DNA of 64,000 nucleotides from Phytophthora sp. 'mugwort' (GCA_033558025.1 JAUCEF010000013.1:4023001-4087000), one strand, 5' to 3'. Counted from the first letter of the stretch, positions 10,250 through 21,329 are shown. Translations and numbers: made by a program. Notes: generated by a model not told the origin, from the sequence alone.

Positions 10250-11291
10250 CTAGAGATTCACGATACTCCTGGCGAACGCCTCCACATTGGCGGCGCGCAT
10301 AGCCGTGTCGGGCGCGTCCTCGATGATCTTGACAATTTTGGAGCCGATCACAACTCCGTCCGCAAGCGCACTGGCCAGCACGAAATGCTGACGGGTCGAC
10401 AAACCGAAGCCCAAGGCAAGCGGGTGCTTCACGTTGGCACGAACTGCAGCGAACGAAGCAAGAAAAAGTCGGTCATGTTAGCACAATATTCCTACCACGA
10501 AACCCAACACCCACAGGCAGCAACTTACTCTTGGCCATAAACGCATCGAGGTTCGGCGGCAGCTCGCTACGGGCGCCCGTGACACCAGTAAGACTGACGC
10601 AGTACACGAAGCCGTGTGCCACCGAGTCGATAAGCTTCATGCGGTACTCCGTCGTCGTAGGGGACACCAGTGGGATGTAGGCAAGTCCATGCTTGGCCGC
10701 ATCGTCACTGAGCGACTTAGCCTCCTCAGGCGGCAAGTCCACAATAATGAATCCGTCGACGCCAGCTGTAACGTGCCAAATCACGAACAATAGCGAAATC
10801 AGTCTACCAGCTAAGAGTGCACCAACCTCTCTCCGTCAATTGTGGCCATACCTTTCTGGGAGTCGGGGCAGATTTTCTCTTCGCCGTACTGCAGGATGTT
10901 GTTGTAGTAGCCCATGAGCACCACGGGTGTGGTCAGGCCCTTGGTCCGCGCCTCGCTCACTGTAGCCAGGACGTTGATCAGCGTGATGCCCTGGTCCACA
11001 CCCACCTGATGGGCACGCTGGATGGTCGGACCATCGGCCTGCGGGTCCGAGTACGGGATGCCCACCTCGATGATATTCGCACCACCGCGCTGCAGTCCCA
11101 GCATTATATCCACCGTGTCAGCCTTGGTCTTGAACCCGCACGGCACGAATGTGATGAAGGCCGCCGTGTTGTTGGCCTTGCGCTCGGCGAAAACCTCTGC
11201 GATGGTCGGTCTGCAACAGTCACACCATATAACTAGTAAGAACGTCGATTAACCGACATGAAATGCCACGATGCCACACGAACCTGCTCAT
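10250..11291 (-). CDS. trpA: Tryptophan synthase alpha subunit, four exons, stand-alone
   Basis: Splits indole-3-glycerol phosphate into indole and glyceraldehyde-3-phosphate, the penultimate step of tryptophan synthesis. Exons: 11,291-11,284 (only 8 nt, ATG AGC AG), 11,210-10,852, 10,765-10,529 and 10,443-10,250; introns of 73, 86 and 85 bp, all gt...ag. Together they total 798 nt, exactly 265 residues plus stop, the usual TrpA length. The protein begins MSRPTIAEVF. Catalytic Glu51 is in EVGIPYSDP and Asp62 in ADGPTIQRA; AGVDGFIIVDLPPEE and the phosphate-loop region GFGLSTRQH follow. There is no transit peptide, so a cytosolic enzyme is likely, and no fused beta domain, unlike fungal TRP5. 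The protein ends 65 codons into the last exon. Identification is secure. Confidence 0.93.
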
Positions 11292-11581
11292 GCTGCTGCT
11301 TGCGTAGAGATTCCGAGTATGGTTTGCCCAAATGCTGACGATGGTCTGCCCGCTCCGTTTGCTCTCCCTGCAATTGGTCATAAAGTGGTCAAACTTTATT
11401 TCGACCAACCACTACACTAGATAGTGCGCATAATCATGATTTTGCCATTAGAACCCATTTCAGCCAATCCGATGTAACAATACATTTATATATCTAACAC
11501 CATTAATCAGAGTATCCCGTCCGTCCGTCAGTCGGTCACACTTGGCGTAACGGTTTATTCGTCCTGCCATTGGTCGAAATA

Positions 11582-12143
11582 CTGGCGCCGAGCGCAGCGA
11601 AGGCGGCCTTCCATTGGCTGAAACGGCCTTTTTGCTGCCGAGCGAATCAAAGGCGGCCCTGCCATTAACCTTTTCGTTCGTGTACATGTATAACGGGACA
11701 GTAGGGCTGGCCTTCCTACCGAAGCCGAAGGCGTAGGTAGCTCACTTAATATCGGCTAGTCGAAAAAACTACTCTAGCGTTCTGTCTGTCTGTCTGTCTG
11801 CCCAAAGCTTTCCTGCCTGCCCGCCTGCACCTCCCTTTCGGCATGGCTTCGCTTTGCGTTTTGTACCGCCACGAACCCACAAAATCGAATCCCGCTATCG
11901 TTCCGACTCGGCAAACTATGCCGGAAATTGCAAAACTAGCACTGTGTCACGTTTAAAACCCCTTCTCATTGGCCAAAATCCATGTGATTTGTAATTGCTG
12001 CCGAGCGCAGCGAGGCGACCTCCCGTTGTCTCAAACTGTCATTTGCTGCCGAGCGAAGCGAAAGCGGCCTCCCATTGGCTACAATTAAGGTGAGTGGTTA
12101 CCACCAGAGCGTACTTCGCTGCCGAGCGAAGCGAAGGCGGCCA
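11582..12143. repeat. Five scattered copies of a GC-rich motif
   Basis: Near-copies of GCCGAGCGAAGCGAAGGCGG occur at about 11,584, 11,638, 11,999, 12,047 and 12,121. Several are followed by CCATTGGCT. Spacing is irregular (about 50-360 bp), so this is neither a satellite nor a CRISPR array. Each copy contains an internal near-palindrome (GCCG...CGGC). Confidence 0.7.
11781..11800. repeat. (TCTG)5 microsatellite
   Basis: Five perfect tandem TCTG units. Confidence 0.9.
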
Positions 12144-12589
12144 ACCAACGCGAAAGGATTACAGCGAGAGGAACGTGGTGGGACGCGATAGGAGTAGTGT
12201 TGCGACCAAATGAAGAGTGTTGAAGCGAGCTGGAACAGCGAGCGGAATGGGGTGGAACCCGTTTCGCTTGCTCAAGAGCTCGCTCCACTACCGAGAGAAG
12301 CTACCTACGCTTCGCTCCTGTAGTACCGCCTCCGCTCCGCTCGCAGAGGATAGCTGCGCTACTCGCCATGCTAGGAAACTACCGCATATGGCATGTAGTG
12401 AGCTGCACCCTCATATGAGATGCACCCTCATGTTAGCCAATCAGAACAATTTGCCAATCATGGCTTCAAATCGCATGTTGAGAGCTGCACTCCTTCAACG
12501 CCAACCACTCTGGCGGGACTGGCGCACCGGCATTCGACTTTTGCATGGTGCGAGTCAAGCCGCCCCCAGTGGCTGGCCACGTGATGGGG

Positions 12590-13095
12590 ACAAGGGCCGA
12601 CACCGTTCCAAAGACACCGTCAAGAGCGTGTCGGTGGAGAAGAAACTAGCGACCTATCATTATGGGCCGCAGCCCATCTGCCTAAGATGTGACATAAAAT
12701 GAGCACTTTGGCATGAGTTAGCGCCAGAATTCTACAACTCCAAGCGCGCCATGATCCAGCGGTGGCGAAGGAGCTCTGTGAAGCTCGAGGAAGCATTAAA
12801 GGGGCGCAAAGGCACCCATCTCAAAGTACGGAGCGAGGTGTAGGAACTAGCCTATCTAAAGAGCTGGAACTAGAGATTGTAGAATGGGTTAGTAGTTTGA
12901 AACAGGAAGGAGTGCCTGCATCGCCAAGGATGCTGTCCATACAGGCCCGGCACATCGCTGCGGAAGCTGACATCGCCACCTTCAGGGCTTCAGACAAGTG
13001 GGTCGACGGATTTAAGCGTCGACATCGATTGAGTATGCGGGCGCCGACACGCCAAGTGAATTTGCGAGCTACGGGCCTTTTTCGGTTTTCAAAAA
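12590..13095 (+). pseudogene. pogo/Tc5-like transposase N-terminal DNA-binding part, broken
   Basis: Two helix-turn-helix units of the CENP-B/pogo type can be read in different frames. First, a psq-like unit ends ELAPEFYNSKRAMIQRWRR (about 12,720-12,780). Then, after a frameshift near 12,838, comes the CENP-B-type unit GVGTSLSKELELEIVEWVSS ... WVDGFKRRHRLSMRAPTRQ (12,835-13,065). The DDE catalytic domain expected next is missing; a different sequence starts near 13,075. An earlier in-frame stop lies near 12,700. This is a dead, truncated element. Confidence 0.7.
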
Positions 13096-13099
13096 TTTG

Positions 13100-14135
13100 A
13101 ACGAGGTGTATCGGTGGTGTCATCTTCCATTCACGAACTTCCAGTCCAAGACCAGAAGCCCGAGCCTCCTCTCTCCTGCCATGACACCCCCACCTGGAGC
13201 CCCTCCACCCCCACATCTCGCTGCTCTTGGAGGATGTTCTGACATACATATCGGGGATGTAGAGTCAAACCTCACTGGTGTCGACGCAAGCTCGTTGCTC
13301 CTCGAACCCCTCGCCGCTGACAGCACAGGAAGCTTGCGTGAGGAGCTGACGACGCCGGCGATGAAGCCAGCCGCTCCGTCACCGCTGATCGCGCAAGAAG
13401 CTCGAGTGAGAAGCTCGACGATACTGGAGACGAAACCAAATACCCCGTCACGGTCGACAGCGAAGGAAGCTCGAGTGAGGAGCCCGACGACTCTTGAGAC
13501 GAAAACTTCACGCCGGAATCAGACGCTGACGACCTCGACGAGGAGCCGCTGACTGCTGAAAGCGACCCGAGTGACCCTGAGGAAGATGAGGACATTAGTA
13601 TCTTTTTGATGGGCGTCGATATCAGTACTCAGGTTACCGAGGTGATCAATGCGGACACTTGGGAGAGCCGTTGTGTGGAAGACAAGGCAAGCGAGCTGGA
13701 GGTACTGCTCGGTTCCCTATCTCAGATTTCGAAGGCGGAGAAGATAACAAGCCTGTACACGCTGCTGGGAGTCCTCATGCAGTTACCGACGAGAGAGCGT
13801 AGCCATGGGCGGGGCGAGCGCGCTAAGTTTCACTACTATCTTCAGTATGTCAGCATCCGTCCATACGTCCCCAGCAATTCCAGATCGACCCACTGTACGC
13901 GAAGCTCACGGTCCAGGAAGGACAAAACGCGAAAACGGTGCAACAAGCTCGGCGTGCCCACCGCGCGGCAATGGCAAAGACAGCAAAAGAAAACTAAGAT
14001 CAACGTGGAAGGGGTGAGGTATTGGCTGAAGATGCACCTACTTCGAAGACGACGGCGCCAGTTGCTGCGAAGAAGCAAGCGGGGGGTGCTAAGAGAGCTC
14101 CCGTCCGAGCTAAGCAAAGACAACGACGTCTGACG
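13100..14135 (+). pseudogene. Unrecognised decayed coding region, acidic and Ser-rich
   Basis: Coding-like signal changes frame several times. One frame (about 13,340-13,600) is strongly acidic (EPLTAESDPSDPEEDED) and carries a stop near 13,495. It runs into IFLMGVDISTQVTEVINADT and a Leu-rich stretch to about 13,800. A third frame (13,870-14,135) is basic and Ala-rich. No family is recognised. It may be the far part of the pogo-like element or a separate decayed gene. Confidence 0.4.
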
Positions 14136-14660
14136 CTGGAGTGGCCCCAGATCAGGATTCGTGAAGGCTGACACAATTCAAGCAACCAAGGCAATCAGTG
14201 TGATACTTATATCCATTGCCCAGACGTAGTGTTACCTCTCTCCAATTTCCTAATTCAGAAAATAATTTCAGAATATACCCCGCCCGTTCGGAAAAGCCTG
14301 CGCTAAATCCAGCTTTTGAGGCAGTTACACATCGAATTAGCTAAAACGGAGGCCATAACCGCTTCCTCGGTCAGTTTTACAGAAGGTGAGCCAATAAAAA
14401 AATCGAGTTTCGCCATGAATCCCGGAGACAACTTTTTCATTCATCGAGATCGTTCTCAGTGGCATCTAGCCCAATCGCGCTATGGAAGGGCTCAATTGAA
14501 AGCAGAGATCCTCCTCTTTGCAGCGGTGTGATCAGATCGCGATTCGCCCTTAGGCTTGTTTGAACAATTTGTTTGCCGCAGTCTCATTTGTTGATATACC
14601 GCCTCTATAAATATATTTCGACGAAGTGCGAACGTAAAACTGACCAAACCAATCAGCCTC
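14136..14660. other. No recognisable feature
   Basis: Short frames only, none with family features. It probably belongs to flanking transposon debris. Confidence 0.4.
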
Positions 14661-14663
14661 GAA

Positions 14664-15500
14664 ATGCCGCCGTCTGAGAAAAAGAAGTTGCGCGCCGCGG
14701 TCGCTAGTCTGCTCTTTCAGAATGTCTTGATCAGTGAACTCGAAGGCGACGAGGGAGAAACGTGCAGGGCTTCTCGATCTCCAAGCCGGATTATCAATTT
14801 GCAACTACCTCAATCCCCGCCGAAACGCCATCTACCAAGTAACAAGCAGGCACCAAGTAATGGCGATGAAGGATAACGAGTTCTATTAGGCGATTCGCGT
14901 GTGCAAGCAAACGTTTAGATTTATTCACGGGCTCATCCAAGATGATCGCGTGTTCTAGAACCGATCCAACTGTCCTCAACACAGTTCAGCGCTTATACTT
15001 GCCGTGGCACTCGAATGATATGGTGGGTTTGGTAACGCTAATGCTATTGATTGTATTGCGCGGACATACAAAATCGGAGTTGGCGCTGGGACTATGTACG
15101 TGCGGCGCGTTCAGAAGGCACTACTACGCCACTACAGTAGATTCGTCTCGTGGCCATCAAAGCAGCGGTGCCTTGCCAGTGCGCTTACCATCGTGATAGT
15201 TATGGTTTTGACGGGATTGTTGGCTTTGTCGACGGGACCCATGTGATCTTCGATCAAATGTCTATTTGTCGGTCAAGACGCTAGCCATAACAGCCCCCAT
15301 GAACTGCTGGATCTCGTCGATGAAAATCTTATCCGTAAAATATTTAAAGTCATACCCACTCGGGACACCACGGCCGATCGCAGGTCCCAGGTCCTCTGTG
15401 TAGCGACTCGTTCTAACCCCTGTCCAGCTTTGTGAACACCGAACAAATTAAAGATCGGGAGTTGTTCGAAGATTATCAAGTAAAGCAAGGGACGCTGAAA
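14664..15500 (+). pseudogene. PIF/Harbinger-type transposase remnant
   Basis: The frame from about 14,880 reads RVCKQTFRFIHGLIQDDRVF, then IARTYKIGVGAGTMYVRRV (15,050-15,110), the helical DNA-binding part of Harbinger transposases. A frameshift then gives YGFDGIVGFVDGTHVIFDQ (15,200-15,260), the first catalytic Asp motif. Further on, YPLGT near 15,340 suggests the second acidic block. There are at least two stops and two frameshifts. No terminal repeats were found; the palindrome begins 42 bp after the last recognisable part. Confidence 0.7.
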
Positions 15501-15589
15501 ACTCCTCAGACGAGCTCACAGTAATGGGGCTTCGCCCAATAAGTTAAACATTACGAAGTAAATACAGAGCCAAGATAGATACTAGCGAC

Positions 15590-15744
15590 CTCTTCGTCGC
15601 CGTCTGAAGCTGATAGTACAATTCGATAAAAACATCGCTGACGTTCTACAATCCGCAGCAAAAATATATAGTTTAAGTAAAAGTTTAGATTCATGCCATC
15701 GCTGCAAGGCGGTGGTACACTCGCGTAATCTCCTCGTCAATCAT
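15590..15744 (-). pseudogene. Mirror copy of exons 1-2 of the upstream HhH-repeat gene
   Basis: This is the inverted image of 30,461-30,622. ATG is at 15,744, and the exon-2 copy (15,645-15,590) is 56 nt because 7 bp are missing. Exon 3 is absent: the arm stops at 15,542, within intron 2. It therefore cannot encode the protein and marks this arm as the copy rather than the source. Confidence 0.75.
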
Positions 15745-16164
15745 TTTTTCTTTTGCTGGCGTGAATCCACCTATGCTGGAAACTCCGATAAAAAAAACTT
15801 CTTTTGTGCGACGGGGTGGGTGAAGTACGGTTTCAAGGGTTCTTATCGCCGTTGAATGTTATTTTTTCTCCCCTTATCTCATTCAGTAACCCAACTGTCA
15901 GTAGGTCAGACGTTTTCAGCAGGATCGACGACATCTCGGCACGGAATGGCGCATTTGCGTGCACATGTGAGTACGTGTGAGGTTCGTATCGTTAACGACT
16001 CTTTGCGGAGCGTCTTATACAGCAGAACCTCACAGATCTGGAGATCCAGCATACCACCTCAAAACCGAGTAATTTGAGCTTTATTGGGACTTTTAATCAT
16101 CATTCGCTCCCGTAACACTGGAACACCGGCTTGGCTTCACTACACTTTCGAGCGTGATGAAGAA

Positions 16165-16375
16165 GGAGATTGCGTCATCAATTGCAGACAAAGTCAGCTA
16201 CATCGTCGCTAGCCTTTCTAAGGATGATTGGGGACAGCAAGTGACTATCGACACAGATAACAAACATCTTTGTGCTTCTACAGCCATTAACATTTGTTGC
16301 GTCCGTTATCCGGCGTCCATCATGTTGGCAAACAGTTCTGGGAAAGTCCACGACTGGCGTCGGGGTTCTTGGTAG
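16165..16375. other. Divergent patch, left arm
   Basis: Compared with 29,847-30,041 in the right arm this patch has roughly 20 substitutions and several indels (net 16 bp longer), while sequence on both sides matches base for base where I compared. It lies between the methyltransferase ATG and the HhH exon-1 copy, i.e. in the shared divergent upstream region. Confidence 0.85.
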
Positions 16376-16428
16376 TCACAAGCGATTTTGCTTGCTGGAC
16401 AACAAGTAGCTGCAGCTACTTTTGCGCC

Positions 16429-17352
16429 ATGGAACCTGCTTCATCTTCGCCGTTATTCGAAGCTGACGTCGCGACAGTGGACGATGCGTTCGCTGAGTCG
16501 ATGGGGTTCGTGACAACTTACTTACGCGCAGTTGAGAATGCTCGTAATGACCGAATTATCCACGACCCCTTCGCCGAACCGCTCACCCGGGAACAACAGC
16601 CAAAGATTGAAAAGTTCCTGAAAGATATTTCGAGTGAGCTCTATTCTTTCCCAGAAAACATCATTGCGTTGCGTACACGCTACCTGGACGAAGCGCTTCA
16701 TCACCGTGATCCCCGAATCCTCCAGATTGTCATTCTAGGAGCCGGACTCGATGCTCGTGCTTACCGTTTGGAGTCTCTGCGTAGTTGTCGCGTTTTGGAA
16801 GTCGACCAAAGTGATGCTGTATTCGATCACAAGACGAGAGTGATGGAGGATCTGCATGCACCGCTCATTGCCCAAAGTGTCGACTGCATTTACTCGAATT
16901 TAGCCGAAGCAGGCCTGGAGGCAAACCTGATGGGACACGGATTTAATGCGACAATGCCCACTTTTTGGGTCATGGAGGGACTGATCCCGTACATGGAGCG
17001 TTCAAGCGTCGTCGAACTGATGAAAACTATCGACTATCTTTCGGCCCCTGGAAGTGAGTTTTGGGCGGATCTTCCAGGCCAAACTCTTGTCGATAGTGAA
17101 GAATGGGGGAAACGCGCGATGAAGTACGGCGAGGACGACCCCTTGCATGGAGTTCTCAGCGAGATTTCTTGGACTTTGGAGGTGCAAGCGTCTTTGAAGA
17201 CTGCTGGAGACCATTTCGGTCGCCACTGGACTCCGATCCTTTCCCCCAAGAGCAAACAAGCGGTTCCGTACTTCTTTGTCGTCGGCAAGAAGCCGATCCC
17301 GGCGGCGGTAGTGGAGCAGAAGATGTTCCCTGGGCTCGACTTTGAAGACTAG
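16429..17352 (+). CDS. SAM-dependent methyltransferase, LCM/PPM1-like family (left copy)
   Basis: Intact 307-residue enzyme of the leucine carboxyl methyltransferase-like family (PF04072 type), which also includes polyketide and bacterial O-methyltransferases. The SAM-binding motif VILGAGLDARAYRL spans 101-114, the acidic ribose-binding segment VLEVDQ ends at 127, and WVMEGLIPYM (about 177) is the usual family motif after the core. The ATG at MEPASSS was chosen because the in-frame extension upstream differs completely between the two arms. There is no signal peptide. The substrate is unknown. The coding sequence is the same as the right-arm copy, so two identical genes point toward the palindrome centre from opposite sides. 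Expression of either copy cannot be judged. Confidence 0.88.
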   Translation: MEPASSSPLFEADVATVDDAFAESMGFVTTYLRAVENARNDRIIHDPFAEPLTREQQPKIEKFLKDISSELYSFPENIIALRTRYLDEALHHRDPRILQIVILGAGLDARAYRLESLRSCRVLEVDQSDAVFDHKTRVMEDLHAPLIAQSVDCIYSNLAEAGLEANLMGHGFNATMPTFWVMEGLIPYMERSSVVELMKTIDYLSAPGSEFWADLPGQTLVDSEEWGKRAMKYGEDDPLHGVLSEISWTLEVQASLKTAGDHFGRHWTPILSPKSKQAVPYFFVVGKKPIPAAVVEQKMFPGLDFED

Positions 17353-17540
17353 TGATTTCTTAAATTTTCCGGTACACAGCCCGATGAAAAACTCGTATCG
17401 ACAGTGTGGTGTAACTACCCCAATATCCGTTTCAAGAGCTTTTTAGTTAAGAGATATTTCACCATGAATTGAACTTTTGTTCTTCTGGGAAAAGATAATA
17501 GCTCCCCTAAAGTATACCTAATTACCTAGTTGTCTAGCGT

Positions 17541-17598
17541 TGTTTACCATTATTTACCATTATTTTACCATTATTTACCATTATTTTACCGTTATTTG
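17541..17598. repeat. TTTACCATTA-type short tandem repeat, mirrored at 28,624-28,681
   Basis: Alternating TTTACCATTA and TTTTACCATTA units, about five in a row, identical in both arms. Confidence 0.85.
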
Positions 17599-18139
17599 CA
17601 TAAAAGGCGTTTAATTGATGTGCCCAGAAGTCGTCCCAGAAATATGGCCAAAACTTAAGTCGTGACATATTCCAGCTTCATCCATAACAGACGTGATGGC
17701 TGGATATTATTTCGCTCTGCTAAAACACTCAAATACAGAGCATGGATCAACGACCGGTCAATCGACCACCAAAAGCTTCATTAACAAATCACCACCTGAA
17801 GCCCCACGTGTCTCTGTCGCCCTGTTCAGTGTAGAACCTCACCGGCAGAATGGCATGCTGAAGTGCACTGCTCTTGCACGCAGCAGACCGCGGGCACGGT
17901 TTGGATGAACCGTGCCTGGATTGGCTGACCGCCAAGATAGCCATTGCTGGTGGCTCAGAGGGACAAGAACCGGTATTTGAACAAGCACACAGAAGAGGGC
18001 AACAATGAGGCCACCAGTGAGTAGGCGTGTAAGAAGCCATGAAGGGCAGGTTTAAACCGCTATAATGTCGTCACTTCAACATTTTTCCTCCAACAACTCA
18101 CGCTCTTCATCAACACGACGTATCAGCCGCTCAGCGAGA

Positions 18140-19470
18140 TGGAGTTTCAAGGTTCCCGATGCCACTACAAGAACAGCAACAACGAGACCAGCTACTATGT
18201 GTGCAGCACGAACAGGACCTCTGGTTGCAAAGCGCGGCTGACGTCCAGGCGTCGCGGATGGTGAGTCGGGCGAAGTGATCGCAACGGGTGAACACACATG
18301 CGCTCGTGTGAGTGCTCAAGAGAACGACGTGCGGGACGAAATGCGGGCGATGATCGAGGTTCATGCTCTAGAGGAGTTCCGCCTACCGCCTTCTAGCATC
18401 TGGACCAATGCACGTGAGGCGATAGTGCGCAAGTACGGTGAGCTGGTCTGCTTGTGCTTCTTCAAGAAGACAGAGACCGTGAGCCTTGTAAGCGACTGTG
18501 CACAGACGCGACCGGCAGGGACCTTTTCCAGACGATCGAAGAGTTGAGAGTGCGAACTGTGTCACCTACAGACGTGTGGAACTTTCTTCAGTTCAACATG
18601 ACGTACACGCTTCGATAGCAGTACCAATGGATGCTTGGATTCGCGCACCCTGACCTTTTGCGGATGATGCGGTACGAAGGTGTCAGTCTGTTCGTTCGAC
18701 GCGACATTCAAGGTAGCGCCGAGGCCGATCTCGCAGACACTGATCGTAGTGCTCTACGATCGTGCTCATGACATCTATCGTCCGGTCTTCTACGTGCTGA
18801 TGGATTCGAAGGACGACAGGAGTTACTATCACTCCTTCCAGTGGATTCAAGTACAGTGCAATCAACAGTGCGTACCCTCGGTTGTGCTTTGTGACTTCGA
18901 AGCTGCTCTTCCAGAAGGTGTCGAGATCATGTTTTCTCCGGCTTTCTTTGTTGAGTGCCTGTTTCACTGAAAGCAAGCGATTCGACGGAAGATGATGGCT
19001 CTTGGCATCCCTTCGGAGCAGATTCAAGTCGCGATGGAGCCTAACAGCCTGGACACTGACCGTGATCCCGGAGGACAAACTTATTAGCAAGGGCATCCCA
19101 TACGTCGTTCAACGGTGTACGCTCGTATTGCTTTTGATGGTTTAAGACGAAGTGGGACAAGTTACGGAAATACTTCAAGAATAGGTGGACTATTCATTAT
19201 AGCCCTGCTGCTGGAAAGTTTCGGCCAATGGCCGCGGCGCACGTTTCGTTGGTGAATCGCACGAATAACTCACTTGAGGCGTACAACAGGACGCTCGCTG
19301 GCCGGCTGGGTACAACACACCCACCCTTACTAGCTTTCATCAACGAAATCAAGCTCGAGTCTGCAAGATATCTGCAAGTACTACATGACATCCGTGAAGG
19401 GCGAGTTGATAAAGTCCGAGCGGTACCCGGCGTGGAGTACCCCCCTGCTCCAGATCTAGATTTAAGCTAA
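18140..19470 (+). pseudogene. MULE (Mutator-like) transposase remnant with FLYWCH-type finger, left arm
   Basis: A FLYWCH-like finger is readable at about 18,150-18,240 (HYKNSNNETSYYVCSTNRT). The MULE domain follows: FDATFKVAPRPISQT (18,695-18,740, first Asp), VLCDFEAALP (18,890, second Asp), and after a frameshift FRPMAAAHVSLVNRTNNSLE (19,220-19,280) near the C-terminus. Several stops and frameshifts separate these parts. Mirrored exactly at 26,752-28,082. Confidence 0.75.
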
Positions 19471-20590
19471 TGATATCAAGCTGCCCTGAAGCTGGACTAC
19501 CGGAGAAAATCTCCTGATTTGGTTGTTTTAAGCAGTTCGTAGGAGTTTAGTGCTTCTAACTTTGCTTCTAACTCGACATTCGTTACGCTTAAACGTCTGT
19601 AACTTAGTGCGACTTAAACGCAAGTAGTCGATGAAGATTACGAAACGCAATGCCATGACCAGCACCTGTACAATTTATTAAGTTCTGTGTTCCAGAGCCA
19701 AATGCTAAGCCTTCACCCCCTATATGCACAGAAGGTGCTCCGCATTTCGCGGAATTACTACGTGCCCACTACATATTAGCGGAGGTAACATCAGCCTGGT
19801 TGCGATTTCTGTCCAATAGTATAAGTGTATGCAGTTGGCCCAGACATCGATCCCCCCCAGCGGCAAAAAGGAGCTGCTCCAAAATAAGCCTAATCGTGCC
19901 TCGGCAAAAACTCACTTTTAGTGGATAATTCATAGCTTTAACTATTAGGTATGGTAATATATCCTGAATGCGTAATTTACTTTATGCATTTTAGGTACTC
20001 TTTAGAGAAACATAGTGCGACGTCGTTCTTGTCGACTATGAAGGGAAGCTTTACGCTGCCTCTTGAAGATCATTTTGAGAAGCGTTATCTGAGCACAATT
20101 CGTTGCCGCCATTACAAGTGTTCATTGGCGCAGCTCCGCGTTGCACAAGTGCAATGAAGCGCCGATCCATCCATTTTGAGCAGGTATGAATGCTTTGAAT
20201 ACGAATAATGACTGCCCACCAAAGCCTCGAGCCATTCCTAATCCCGAAATCTCTCCAGTTTCCCGCCGCATACGATTCCCGACAACTCCAAGCTCGACGC
20301 CTCATATGTCGAAGTAGTGTCGGCTTCATTGTCGCAATCAGCATGAAAGATGTCCCACTTCCTGTGGTATCTCATTGGATCCAGGCTTTTTTTTTTGGAT
20401 TAGCAGTAAGGGCCGCCATCACCTCGATGCTGCTTATGACCATGCGCCAAACAGACCAAAAAGACTTACCCACAATAGGGAGTCAAAACAACAAAGGCTC
20501 TGGATCGTTTCTGGGTGGAATCGACCCCGAGCACGTTATCGCATCGTTGGCGGAAACCCAATCACTGGACGAACTGCCCGAAACTGGGAC
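19471..20590. other. Arm segment without recognised genes
   Basis: Only short frames in shifting phases; none shows a family motif. A run of 10 T at about 20,397 (11 A in the right arm) changes the reading frame of the longest one, so the two arms would encode different products. No feature is supported. Confidence 0.45.
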
Positions 20591-20592
20591 TG

Positions 20593-21130
20593 TGTAGTGG
20601 GTTAAAGCTGAATAGCCTCATCCAGCCGTACAGTAGGCGGCAAGGTGGTCTTTACTTGTAGACAGCTATATTGATGTTGTTGGCGATACGCATTACGGAG
20701 TACTGGACCCGATTACAGCAGCAGTCGCGGCGTGGCGGTTAAGATCGAGGATCTGTCCTCGTGGGATACTATCGGGGAGTGATTTCATCGATATGGACAT
20801 GGTGTTCCATTTTGATGTTATTGCCGCACTTCAAGTTGAAGTGATTATGACGACTAGCGAACGGGATGAGTTATCACTGCTGTCATCATGACTACTTAAG
20901 TTCCCAGTTAGCATTTTCGGGTGATATCCTACCGCTTTTTCGTTCAGTTGGATGTGGACGAGTGCCATATTCAAAGTTGACAGAGGGTTGGCAAATGCTA
21001 ATGCTGTGCGAAGCGGAGCCTAGTTCACGTGGCTGAATGAGGCTTTGAGAGAGGGAGTTGTAGTGGATTGGAGGCTGGATAGCCTCATCCAGCCCATATA
21101 ATGGGTGGCAATGTGATCTTCAGATGGGCA
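20593..21130. repeat. Direct repeat pair, LTR-like
   Basis: Two similar blocks of about 60-70 bp start at 20,593 (TGTAGTGGGTT) and 21,058 (TGTAGTGGATT). Both continue with ATAGCCTCATCCAGCC and GGCAA.GTG.TCTT. They lie 465 bp apart and could be the edges of two decayed LTRs. Mirrored in the right arm. Confidence 0.4.
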
Positions 21131-21329
21131 GTGGCAGGGTTGCCACTGCCAACCATCGAATGGATGGCTGGACGTTAGCTTTGCCGGCCCGAGCTGGCAG
21201 ATAGGATAGCGATAGTGAGAGACAGTTTGAGTTTTGTTAACAAATACACAAGGAAGAATAAGTTTTAGGGAGTGCCAGCTCCCCCATTTTGGTGTTCTTG
21301 TGCGAGACACACCACAGACTGACGCGACT

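Larger units (their letters stand above)
11292..12590. other. Non-coding, repeat-rich stretch upstream of TrpA
   Basis: Contains no gene I can support. It holds five copies of a GC-rich motif, repeated CCATTGGC boxes and a short TCTG microsatellite. The part from about 12,217 may hold the decayed 5' end of the pogo-like element. Confidence 0.5.

Noticed and set aside
11582..12143. CRISPR-like array
   Set aside because: Spacing is irregular, repeats are imperfect, the genome is eukaryotic and there are no cas genes.
12217..12702. 161-codon frame as a mitochondrial-type gene
   Set aside because: The Arg-rich start looks like a presequence by chance; the 3' part belongs to the pogo-like element.
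20208..20597. 129-codon frame in the left arm
   Set aside because: The right-arm copy differs by one base in a homopolymer and encodes another tail; no family motif supports either.
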